From: Bryobacterales bacterium | Lineage (GTDB): Bacteria; Acidobacteriota; Terriglobia; Bryobacterales; UBA6623 | Assembly: GCA_022823865.1 (NCBI GenBank) | Contig: JAJEHF010000043.1 | Location: 1-32,405 of the forward strand | DNA: 32,405 nt | Reading direction: 5' to 3' | Shown here: positions 22,790 to 30,105 of the stretch, in pieces | Layout: every line of letters begins with the position of its first letter | Position numbering within the stretch: the first letter of the stretch is position 1 | Made by a program: the position numbers and the translations under genes | Notes under the pieces: model-generated | Told to the model about the DNA's origin: nothing | Databases searched by the model: none | Seen by the model: only the letters and a program-made list of their open reading frames with translations

Positions 22790-24268
22790 ATGACATTCGC
22801 ACCCCGATTGCTGACCGCGCTCGCTGGGCTTGCTGTCGCTGCGCAGGTGCCGGTGGCGGCTGTTGATCTGCCGAATTTCGTGGTCATCATGACTGACGAC
22901 CAAGGCTACGGCGACTTGGGAGTGCAGGGCCACCCCTCGATCCGCACGCCCCGCATCGACCGCATGGCCGCCGAGGGCCTGCGCCTGACGGACTACTATG
23001 CGCAGCCGTTTTGCGGCCCGGCCCGGGCAGCCCTGATGACCGGCACCTATCCCCCGCGCAACAGCCTGATGTTCAACCACATCCCCAGAGCGCGCACGGG
23101 CATTCACCCGAACGAGGTGACCATCGCCGAACTGCTGCGCGACCGTGGCTACGCCACCGCCATGCTGGGCAAGTGGCACCTGGGCGACGCGCCAGAGTTC
23201 CTGCCGACACGCAACGGCTTCGACACCTACTATGGCCTGCCCTACTCCAATGACATGTGGCCGTTCCACCCCAAGATCGAACGGCGTCCGGACGAAGGCG
23301 AGCGCATGCGCTACACCCGCGAGCGCACCGCCTACACGGGCTATGCGCAGTCCGACGAAACCTACCCGCTGGATTGGTTCCCGCCGCTGCCGCTAATCGA
23401 GAACGGCAGCGTCATCGAGCACAACCCGCGCCAGGAACTGTTGACCGCGGCCTACACGGACCGGGCCATCGAGTTCATCCGCGCGAACCGCGAAGGGCCG
23501 TTCTTCGTCTACATCGCGCACACCATGCCGCACGTTCCGCTGTTCCGCGGCCGGGCGTTCCGCGACAAGTCGCGGCGCGGCCTGTACGGCGACGTGATCG
23601 AGGAGATCGACCACCACACCGGCCGCCTGCTCGACACGCTGGACGAGCTGGACCTTGACGAGCAAACGCTGGTCATCTTTACCTCGGACAACGGACCGTG
23701 GTCTGGCTACGGCATCGATTCGGGTTCGGCGGGCCTGCTGCGCGGTAGCAAGGGCACGGTATACGAGGGCGGCATCCGGGTCCCGGCGATCCTGCGCTGG
23801 CCCGGGCGCATCCCGGCCGGCCTGGTCTCGTCGAAGGTCGCCTCCGTGATGGACATCCTGCCGACCCTGGCGCAGCTGGCCGGCGGCGAACCGCCGCGGG
23901 ACCGCACGATCGATGGCCGCGACTTGGAGCCGCTATGGTCCTCTCCGGACAAGGCGAGCGGGCACGCGACGCTGTATTTTTTCGAGGGCGCCTTCCGCTA
24001 CCGGGCTGAAGACGGCCCCCCGGAAAACAATCCGCTCTTGCGCGCGGTGCGGGACGGCCCGTGGAAGCTGCACCTCGGGACCGAGCCTGACGGCGAGCGC
24101 GTCAAGATCGTGCCCGGCGAACTGTACCAGCTCCACTGGGATCCGAGCGAATCGCGCGACGTTGCGGACAAGCATCCGGACTTGGTCGCACGGCTCACCA
24201 GGCAGGCGCAATCCTTCAGCAACGGCCTCCGTGGCAACACCCGCCCCCTGGGCCGCTTGGCCGACTGA
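22790..24268 (+). CDS. Exported arylsulfatase-type sulfatase (FGly type)
   Basis: A 492-residue sulfatase. The ATG at 22790 is favoured over one at 22721 because AGGGGA lies about 7 bases upstream and a signal peptide follows (MTFAPRLLTALAGLAVAAQVPVAA). The sulfatase core opens with NFVVIMTDDQGYGDLGVQGH (Asp-Asp metal ligands). It has the formylglycine motif C75-G-P-A-R79 with ALMTGTYPPR, then MLGKWHLGD, AHTMPHVPLF and FTSDNGPWSGYG. This is the classic arylsulfatase A/N-acetylgalactosamine-6-sulfatase arrangement, closer to the family consensus than sulfatase 1. It probably desulfates glycans in the periplasm. It ends 17 bases from the convergent stop of the GH2 gene, which suggests a shared glycan target, although the two are on opposite strands. 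Confidence 0.92.
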   Translation: MTFAPRLLTALAGLAVAAQVPVAAVDLPNFVVIMTDDQGYGDLGVQGHPSIRTPRIDRMAAEGLRLTDYYAQPFCGPARAALMTGTYPPRNSLMFNHIPRARTGIHPNEVTIAELLRDRGYATAMLGKWHLGDAPEFLPTRNGFDTYYGLPYSNDMWPFHPKIERRPDEGERMRYTRERTAYTGYAQSDETYPLDWFPPLPLIENGSVIEHNPRQELLTAAYTDRAIEFIRANREGPFFVYIAHTMPHVPLFRGRAFRDKSRRGLYGDVIEEIDHHTGRLLDTLDELDLDEQTLVIFTSDNGPWSGYGIDSGSAGLLRGSKGTVYEGGIRVPAILRWPGRIPAGLVSSKVASVMDILPTLAQLAGGEPPRDRTIDGRDLEPLWSSPDKASGHATLYFFEGAFRYRAEDGPPENNPLLRAVRDGPWKLHLGTEPDGERVKIVPGELYQLHWDPSESRDVADKHPDLVARLTRQAQSFSNGLRGNTRPLGRLAD

Positions 24269-24285
24269 GCCCTCGACCGGCCGCC

Positions 24286-26577
24286 TTATTCGACGGCGTA
24301 CAGGCCGAAATCCAAGCCTCGCAGGTCGCCGGCGAAGTCGCCGGTGGCCGCCAGCACGTTTCGGCCGGGGCGCAGCGCGGCCGCGTGAGCGCTGAGATCC
24401 ATGTGGTGATAGTGCCTCCCGCCGGACCGCGTGCCGGCGAAATCGAGGACCAGCTGGCCGTTTAGGTAAACCTCGCCCTGATCGATCGCATGGTATGCCT
24501 CGATCCAGAGGTTTTCCGGCACCTCTTCGAGCTCGAACGATTTCCGCAACCAGATCTGGCCGCCGGACCAGACCGTTCCGGTCGGGAAATTGGCATTGTC
24601 GCCGGACTGGAACGGCGCCGTCCCATCCTGCCAGCCATCGCCGTCCTCGCCACCCGTCCAATCGTCCGGCGGCGCGTCCAGCCGGAATTCCCATTGTTGG
24701 GGAGCGTGCTCGGAGGTGGCGAGCAGCGGGCGCGCAACGCCTTCGGCCTCGTAGATGCGGCGGTGCAGCGCGTTGACGCTCTCTTCGTCGAACTTCACCA
24801 GCTCGCGGTCATACGTCATCAAGCCGTTGACTTCGCCCTCCACGTCACTCGTCTGGGTATAGATCGCGGCGGCTAGTCCCAACGCGCGCGGCCCGACGAG
24901 GTTGCCGACGACCTCCTGGTACTTGGCGTTGAGGTCCTCCCGGCTGAAATAGGTGCGGTAGCCCCAGTTGCGCTTGTCCGTCCACCACAGGTGGTCGTCG
25001 ACCGGCCAGCCCAGGCCGCCGAATTCTCCCAGCAGCGTGGCCCTGTCGGCCGGCACGCGCTCCATGCCCGGGCCCGGGTACATGTGCGCGTCGAATACAT
25101 CGCCGATGCCGCGGTCGGTCCAGCCGCTGGTGGCGTTCACCAGCCGCGTGGGGTCGCGCTCGCGGACGAACGAGTCGATGCGCTCCACGTCGTACTGGCC
25201 CCAGCCCTCGTTGAAGGGAACCCACATGACGATCGAGGGGAAGAACTTGAACGTGTCGACGAGCTCCGCCAGCTCGGCTTCGAACTGTTCCGCGGAATCG
25301 GCCGGGCGCTGCGCGTCCTCGGCATCGGTGGAGCCTACCAGCAGGCTGTTGGGGGAGCCGCGCCGCAGGTTGCCGTTGGGCATGTCCTGCCAGACCAGCA
25401 GGCCCAGCCGGTCGCAATGGTAGTACCAGCGGGCGGGCTCGACCTTGACGTGCTTGCGGGCCATGTTGAACCCGAGCATCTTGGTCACTTCGATGTCGTA
25501 TTGCAGGGCCTCGTCGGTCGGCGCGGTGTACAGGCCGTCGGGCCACCAGCCTTGGTCTAGCGGGCCGAACATGAAGATCGGCTCCCCGTTGAGGAGCAAG
25601 CGCGTGAAGCCGCGCTCGTCCTGGCCCAGCGCGATGTCCCGTATGGCGAAGTAGCTGCTGGCCCTGTCCAAGGTCTGGTCGCCTTGCAGCAGGACGATGT
25701 CGAGGTCGTAGAGTACCGGCGTGTCGGGCGTCCACAGCTGGAGATCGCTCGGCTCGATCTGGAGTGCTGTCGCGGCGTTCCCGGCGGCCTCGGCCACGGC
25801 GGTGTCGCCGAGATAGGCGGTCAGCCGGACCTCGCAATCGGCGCAGTCCCCGCGCGTGCGGACAGTCAGGGCCGCCGCGCCGGCCTCCCGGTCGGCTTCA
25901 ACTTCCAGCCCTTCGATCGAGCCGGCGCTCGGCACGGGCTCTAGCCAAACGGTCTGCCAGATGCCGGTCACGGAGGTGTACCAGATTCCGCTCGGCTCGC
26001 TCACCTGCTTGCCACGCGCCTGTGTCCAGGTGTCCGTGGGGTCCCAGACTGACACGGCCAGCTCCTGCTCTCCGCCATCGGCCAGCAAGTCGGTGACATC
26101 GAAGCTGAACGGCGTGTAGCCGCCCTTGTGCTCGCCCGCGAGCTGGCCGTTGACATACACGGAGGCGTGAAAGTCGACCGCGCCGAAGTGCAGCAATACC
26201 CGTTCGCCGCTCCACTCCGCTGGCACTTCGAACGAGCGACTGTACCAGAGCGTTTGCTCGGTCGTGGGTGTTTGGCCGACACCGGACAGCGTCGACTCGA
26301 TTGCGAACGGAACCAGGATCTGCCCGTCGAAGCTTGCCGGCTGGGCGGAGCCCCTGTCGGTGAGGGCGTAGTCCCATTGGCCGTTGAGGTTGAGCCAGCG
26401 ACTGCGGACCAGTTGCGGACGCGGATATTCCGGCCAGGGGAGTGCTTGGTCCACGTCTGCCGCGAAGCGGCTCACCATCGAGGGTTCGGGCGGCGCTTGG
26501 CCGCACCCGGCCGCAATGGCGACCGCTGCGACGAGCATGGCGGCGGAAAGGAATCTCGGACGTAGGGGCGCGAACAT
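24286..26577 (-). CDS. Glycoside hydrolase family 2 lipoprotein
   Basis: A 763-residue protein. The ATG at 26577 opens a lipoprotein signal (SAAMLVAAVAIAAGC, lipobox A-A-G-C25), so it is probably membrane-anchored. A jelly-roll sugar-binding domain (about 45-215) includes LNLNGQWDYAL, LVPFAIES, WYSRSF, GAVDFHASVYVNGQLAGEH and SEPSGIWYTSVTGIWQTVWLE, all typical of GH2. An Ig-like domain follows (about 216-315), then the TIM barrel. The acid/base is Glu457 in VPFNEGWGQYD and the probable nucleophile is Glu518 in LLGEFGGLG. A C-terminal carbohydrate-binding-like jelly roll (about 640-763) ends the protein. Known activities include beta-galactosidase, beta-glucuronidase and beta-mannosidase; the sugar cannot be decided here. 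The minus-strand TAGTCT 7 bases before the ATG suggests a leaderless mRNA. Confidence 0.9.
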   Translation of the reverse strand: MFAPLRPRFLSAAMLVAAVAIAAGCGQAPPEPSMVSRFAADVDQALPWPEYPRPQLVRSRWLNLNGQWDYALTDRGSAQPASFDGQILVPFAIESTLSGVGQTPTTEQTLWYSRSFEVPAEWSGERVLLHFGAVDFHASVYVNGQLAGEHKGGYTPFSFDVTDLLADGGEQELAVSVWDPTDTWTQARGKQVSEPSGIWYTSVTGIWQTVWLEPVPSAGSIEGLEVEADREAGAAALTVRTRGDCADCEVRLTAYLGDTAVAEAAGNAATALQIEPSDLQLWTPDTPVLYDLDIVLLQGDQTLDRASSYFAIRDIALGQDERGFTRLLLNGEPIFMFGPLDQGWWPDGLYTAPTDEALQYDIEVTKMLGFNMARKHVKVEPARWYYHCDRLGLLVWQDMPNGNLRRGSPNSLLVGSTDAEDAQRPADSAEQFEAELAELVDTFKFFPSIVMWVPFNEGWGQYDVERIDSFVRERDPTRLVNATSGWTDRGIGDVFDAHMYPGPGMERVPADRATLLGEFGGLGWPVDDHLWWTDKRNWGYRTYFSREDLNAKYQEVVGNLVGPRALGLAAAIYTQTSDVEGEVNGLMTYDRELVKFDEESVNALHRRIYEAEGVARPLLATSEHAPQQWEFRLDAPPDDWTGGEDGDGWQDGTAPFQSGDNANFPTGTVWSGGQIWLRKSFELEEVPENLWIEAYHAIDQGEVYLNGQLVLDFAGTRSGGRHYHHMDLSAHAAALRPGRNVLAATGDFAGDLRGLDFGLYAVE

Positions 26578-26584
26578 TGGTCCC

Positions 26585-26590
26585 AGACTA
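26585..26590 (-). promoter_or_regulatory. -10-like TAGTCT of the GH2 gene, leaderless
   Basis: On the minus strand TAGTCT is followed by 7 bases (GGGACCA) and then ATG at 26577. Transcription would start at or next to the start codon. No Shine-Dalgarno is present. Confidence 0.45.
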
Positions 26591-26640
26591 CCACCCGGTG
26601 CCCGGCAGTGGCCTCTCTGTTCCGCACGAATGCTGTGGGT

Positions 26641-26686
26641 CGCGCCCGCTTCGGCGCGATGACTCTGCGCGGGACGTAGCCCGCGT
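26641..26686 (-). terminator. Two tandem GC hairpins after the TPR gene
   Basis: Between the TPR stop and the GH2 start (both minus strand) lie CGCGGG-6-CCCGCG (26668-26685) and CGCGCC-6-GGCGCG (26641-26658), two perfect 6-bp stems. There is no T-run, so they are terminator-like or Rho-linked at best. Confidence 0.3.
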
Positions 26687-26690
26687 GGCG

Positions 26691-27722
26691 CTAGGGCGCT
26701 CCCGCGCCTGCCTCGGCGGCTGCCGAGTCGAGCTGGCGCAGCGCGTTCCTCGCCAATTCGGTGACGGGAGAGTCTGGGTGCAGGCGCAGCATTTCGTCCA
26801 GCTCGCTCCGCGCCTCGTCCAGCCTGCCCTGCTTGCCGTAAATCTCCGCCAGGAACAGCTGCGGGTAGCTGAAGTGCGACGGATCGGCCGCCTTGGCCCG
26901 CAGCAGAAACTCGCGCGCCTTCTGGAACTGGCCCTTGTAGAAGAAGTTTATGCCGAGCTGAGAGTTGGCCAGGGCGCTGTCGGGACGCATGCCCTGGGCC
27001 GCGAGATTGAAGTTCAATGCGTCGTCGAAACGGTCCTGCGATAGCAGGGCGCCGCCCAAGTTTACCAGCGGCTCGAACGCGAGCGGGTCGTGGCCAAGCG
27101 CCGTGCGGAAGTACTCCTCCGCCTCGACGTAGCGCCCCGCCTTGTAGGCCACCGTGCCGAGCTCGTTCCAAGCTTGCGTGAAGGAGGGCGAGATCTCCAC
27201 GGCCTTGTGCAGCAGGGCGATCCCGCCCTCCTGGTCGCCCTTGCCGAATCGCGCGTGCGCCTTGCGCACCGCCGCCCGCGCCTTAGGCGTGACCTTGAGC
27301 GCCGCGACCGAGACGGTGCCTTGGTCCTCCACGCGGCGCGCCCGGGTGACTGCCGAGCGATCCAAGTCGACCTCGACATGGACGCGGCCCCGCTTGTCTG
27401 CAAAGGACTCGGTGACTTGGACGGTCTGCCGCGTCAGCCCCCAGCTGGGATCCATTACGACGAGGGTGTAGCCGCCGGGCACTAGGGAGCGGAACGCGAA
27501 CCGGCTCTGGCGCACAGGGGACTCGATGTGGAACGGGCTTTGGACCGCCGATAGCATTGCCCGGCCGCGCTCGAGAGTTGGACTGACCGTGCCGATCAAG
27601 TCGAGCGTTTCCGCAGCTGGCGCGCTAGCCGCCAGCGGCCACAGCGCGAACGCCGCGATCAGCCCGGGCGGCACCAATGACAGGCGCTTGCGCCCCGGCG
27701 CGAGCCTGGATGTACCGGCCAT
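26691..27722 (-). CDS. Exported TPR protein with N-terminal carboxypeptidase-regulatory-like domain
   Basis: A 343-residue protein. The ATG at 27722 is preferred over an in-frame TTG two codons upstream. A signal or membrane segment lies at about residues 17-37 (VPPGLIAAFALWPLAASAPAAE). A small beta domain follows (about 40-120: IGTVSPTLERGRAML...FAFRSLVPGGYTLVVMD), with the GGYTL-type turn of carboxypeptidase-regulatory or prealbumin-like folds. The rest (about 140-330) is five or six TPRs, for example AWNELGTVAYKAGRYVEAEEY, PLVNLGGALLSQDRFDDALNF, NSQLGINFFYKGQFQKAREFL and LFLAEIYGKQGRLDEARSELD. It is probably a periplasmic scaffold. This architecture is common in Acidobacteriota, but no function is known. 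It is divergent from the PmtA-like methyltransferase gene. Confidence 0.85.
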   Translation of the reverse strand: MAGTSRLAPGRKRLSLVPPGLIAAFALWPLAASAPAAETLDLIGTVSPTLERGRAMLSAVQSPFHIESPVRQSRFAFRSLVPGGYTLVVMDPSWGLTRQTVQVTESFADKRGRVHVEVDLDRSAVTRARRVEDQGTVSVAALKVTPKARAAVRKAHARFGKGDQEGGIALLHKAVEISPSFTQAWNELGTVAYKAGRYVEAEEYFRTALGHDPLAFEPLVNLGGALLSQDRFDDALNFNLAAQGMRPDSALANSQLGINFFYKGQFQKAREFLLRAKAADPSHFSYPQLFLAEIYGKQGRLDEARSELDEMLRLHPDSPVTELARNALRQLDSAAAEAGAGAP

Positions 27723-27731
27723 GAGCAACGC

Positions 27732-27739
27732 AATATAAT
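27732..27739. promoter_or_regulatory. Overlapping divergent -10 elements (AATATAAT)
   Basis: On the plus strand TATAAT (27734-27739) is a perfect -10 for the methyltransferase gene, with a leader of about 45 bases. On the minus strand TATATT (27737-27732) overlaps it and ends 9 bases before the TPR ATG. One AT-rich core may therefore serve both genes. No clear -35 was seen on either side. Confidence 0.5.
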
Positions 27740-27790
27740 GTTAGCTCCACGCTTCGGGCAGCCCGCGTCCGCGCTTGGAACCACCGGCAC

Positions 27791-28411
27791 ATGAGCCTAG
27801 TCAGATTCGCCACGGGTGCATTGGGGAACCTGAAGCAGACCGCGGCGGTCGCGCCCAGTTCCAAGCACCTCGCCAAGGCGATGGTGGAGCCGCTGCGATC
27901 CACGGCGCGTCGCTGCGTGATCGAATTCGGGCCCGGCACGGGGGTCATGACCCGCGAAATCCTGCGGTGCATGCCCGCCGACAGCATCCTGTTGGCGTTC
28001 GAGATCAATCCCCAGTTCGTCGACTATCTGCGCTCGGAAATCCCGGACGAGCGCCTGCAGGTCGTGGCCGCCGGTGCCGAGACCGCGACCGCTGAACTGG
28101 ATCGGCGCGGCATCGCCAACGTGGATGCGGTCGTTTCCTCGCTGGGCATCGCGAACATGGATGCCGCGGCCGTCGACGCGGTCTTCCGGCCGCTGCGGCC
28201 GTACTTGAATCCGCAGGGCGCCATCACCCAGTTCCAGTACTTTTACCGAATCAAGCTCGACCAGGGCCGCGTCGAGTACTTCAACACGGGCAGCCTGATG
28301 CGGCGCTACTTTTCCAAGGTGCGCTCGACCCGCGTCTGGCTGAACTTCCCGCCGGCCTACGTGATCACTTGCCGGGGGGCATTGACGGATGTCTCGCCAG
28401 CGCATGGCTGA
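27791..28411 (+). CDS. PmtA-like phospholipid N-methyltransferase family protein
   Basis: A 206-residue SAM-dependent methyltransferase of the KsgA/phospholipid-methyltransferase fold. Motif I is VIEFGPGTGVMTREIL (about 43-58), followed by an acidic strand end LLAFEINPQFVDYL (about 67-80), a VDAVVSSLGIANM region at motif IV, and the conserved tail STRVWLNFPPAYVITCRG, which matches what is known for bacterial PmtA-like enzymes. It starts MSLVRFATGALGNLKQTAAVAPSSKHLAKAM, again typical (the 'AVxPSSxxLA' block). It may methylate phosphatidylethanolamine, but in Acidobacteriota the substrate is not established, and a different lipid or small molecule is possible. The upstream sequence has a perfect TATAAT but no strong Shine-Dalgarno. 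The CvpA gene follows after 78 bases. Confidence 0.82.
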   Translation: MSLVRFATGALGNLKQTAAVAPSSKHLAKAMVEPLRSTARRCVIEFGPGTGVMTREILRCMPADSILLAFEINPQFVDYLRSEIPDERLQVVAAGAETATAELDRRGIANVDAVVSSLGIANMDAAAVDAVFRPLRPYLNPQGAITQFQYFYRIKLDQGRVEYFNTGSLMRRYFSKVRSTRVWLNFPPAYVITCRGALTDVSPAHG

Positions 28412-28489
28412 TCCGATGCCGGCAGCGTCGGATACGCTCGCGCCGCCGAATCGAGCCAGGTGCCGTCTTTGGATGCCGGAGGCAGCCTG

Positions 28490-29104
28490 ATGGCGCTCGA
28501 TATCGTGCTGGGAGCCATCCTGCTGGCCTCCGTAATCGGCGCGACCCTCAACGGATTGACCAAGGAATTGCTCAGGATCGCCTCGCTGGTCATCGGCCTG
28601 CTCGTCGCGATGTGGGGCTACGGCCTCTTGGCCGGCTACCTGGCCCAGTGGATCTCAAATGCGAAGGTCGCCTCTGCCGCGGCCTTCGCGCTGCTCTTCA
28701 TCGGGTGTCTGATCACGGGCGCGCTGCTGGCCCGCCTGCTGGCTGGGATCTGGTCCCTGGCGGGCCTGGGCTTGCTCGACAGACTGCTCGGTGCCGCGTT
28801 CGGCGCCCTGCGCGGACTGCTCCTGGCCGCGGCGCTGTTGCTAGCGCTGGTGGCCTTTCAACCCGTCGCCGACACTGCGGGCCTAGTCGCCGATTCGCGA
28901 ATCGCCCCGTTCGTGCTCAATCTGGCCCGCACGGCTGCTGCCGTGGCCCCGGCAGCGCTGCGCGAGGCGTACCAAGACGGCCTGGACCGCGTCCGGGACC
29001 TTGCCGGAGGCGACCCCGCAACGACCCGGTCGCGTTCCTTCAACCGCGCATCCGGTGTCCCGGGGGAGAAACCGGATCACAGGGGCTTCCGTCTCTCGAT
29101 GTAG
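28490..29104 (+). CDS. CvpA-family membrane protein
   Basis: A 204-residue inner-membrane protein. The ATG at 28490 has GGAGG (28478-28482) seven bases upstream and is preferred to the in-frame GTG at 28460. Four hydrophobic segments are visible (about residues 2-20, 28-52, 60-86, 98-125). The CvpA pattern includes LDIVLGAILLASVIGATLNGLTKELLRI at the start and LDRLLGAAFGALRGLLLAAALLL in the middle. In E. coli CvpA is needed for colicin V production and affects membrane stress tolerance. The C-terminal 50 residues are polar and lack membrane segments. The stop codon is 1 base before the VWFA gene start, so the two are likely coupled. Confidence 0.88.
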   Translation: MALDIVLGAILLASVIGATLNGLTKELLRIASLVIGLLVAMWGYGLLAGYLAQWISNAKVASAAAFALLFIGCLITGALLARLLAGIWSLAGLGLLDRLLGAAFGALRGLLLAAALLLALVAFQPVADTAGLVADSRIAPFVLNLARTAAAVAPAALREAYQDGLDRVRDLAGGDPATTRSRSFNRASGVPGEKPDHRGFRLSM

Positions 29105-29105
29105 G

Positions 29106-30077
29106 ATGAGACCTCTCGCCCTGCTGCTTGCGGCCGTGCTGGCGCTGTTGCCGGTTGTTGCGCAAGACGCCGAAACTGCCGACGAGGGGCCCACGTTCTC
29201 GCTCGACGTGAAGGTGGTCAACTTGCTGGCCACGGTCAAGGATCGCAGCGGGCGCCTGCTCAGCACCCTGACCAAGGACGATTTCATCCTTTCCGAAGAC
29301 GGCGTCAGGCAGGAGATCCGCTATTTCGCGCACCAGACGGAGCTGCCGCTGACGATCGGCCTGCTGATCGACACCAGCGGCAGCCAGCGCGCGCTGATCA
29401 GAGACGAGCGCAGCGCGGGACTGATGTTCTTCCGCTCGATCCTGCGCAAGGACAAGGACCTGGCGTTCCTGATGAGCTTCGACCGCAACGTCGAGCTGCT
29501 ACAGGACTACACCGCCTCTCTGGGACTGCTCGAGCGCGGCCTGGACGAGTTGCAGGTCGAGGTTCCCACCAGCGGGTTGCATCCCGGCCCCGGCGGCGAC
29601 AAGCAGCCGACCAGCACGGCCCTCAACGATGCGCTCTACCTGGCCGCCGACGAGATGTTCCGCAATCAGGTCGGGCGCAAGGCGGTGGTCGTGATCTCCG
29701 ACGGCTATGACTACGGCAGCAAGACCAGCCTGAAGAAAGCCATCGAGGCGGCTCAGCGCGCCGACATCGTGGTGTACACCATCCAATACATGGACCGGCA
29801 CTTCGCCGGGCGGGCGTACTTCAACATCGGCTCCGGGGCAGGGACGCTCAAGAAAATGTCCGAGCAAACCGGCGGCAGCGCATTCCGGGTCTCGCGGGGG
29901 ATCCGTCTGGCGGGGATCTTCCAGCAGATCGAGGACGAACTGCGCGGCCAGTACAGCATCGGCTACACGCCCAAGCGCGGGCTTGACAGTCCCGGATTTC
30001 GCAAGATCTCGCTCAAGGCCGCTGGCAAGGGCCTCAAGATCCAAGCGCGGAACGGCTACTACGCCGACGCGATCTAG
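29106..30077 (+). CDS. Exported VWFA-related Acidobacterial domain protein
   Basis: A 323-residue protein with a signal peptide (MRPLALLLAAVLALLPVVAQ, cleavage near AQ-DA). The start at 29106 is 1 base after the CvpA stop; further upstream the frame lies inside the CvpA gene. It has the family's N-terminal block FSLDVKVVNLLATVKDRSGR and the DDFILSEDGVRQEI loop (about 58-71). A von Willebrand A domain follows with the MIDAS sequence D89-T-S91-G-S93 and a downstream VVVISDGYDYGSK (about 195-207), ending in GQYSIGYTPKRGLDSPGFRKI. This subfamily (TIGR03436-type) is strongly expanded in Acidobacteriota and is the clearest taxonomic marker in the window. It probably binds a divalent metal and a protein partner outside the cytoplasm. 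Its role is unknown. Confidence 0.9.
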   Translation: MRPLALLLAAVLALLPVVAQDAETADEGPTFSLDVKVVNLLATVKDRSGRLLSTLTKDDFILSEDGVRQEIRYFAHQTELPLTIGLLIDTSGSQRALIRDERSAGLMFFRSILRKDKDLAFLMSFDRNVELLQDYTASLGLLERGLDELQVEVPTSGLHPGPGGDKQPTSTALNDALYLAADEMFRNQVGRKAVVVISDGYDYGSKTSLKKAIEAAQRADIVVYTIQYMDRHFAGRAYFNIGSGAGTLKKMSEQTGGSAFRVSRGIRLAGIFQQIEDELRGQYSIGYTPKRGLDSPGFRKISLKAAGKGLKIQARNGYYADAI

Positions 30078-30105
30078 CAACTCCGAAGCGACGGGCGCCG
30101 CGCGT

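Noticed and set aside
22040-23269. Long minus-strand extension upstream of the zinc-ribbon protein
   Set aside because: It runs antisense through the lipoprotein and sulfatase genes; the conserved zinc-ribbon part begins at 22039.
26578-27171. 198-codon upstream extension of the GH2 frame
   Set aside because: It overlaps the TPR gene in a different frame, and the lipoprotein signal begins at 26577 right after a -10-like element.
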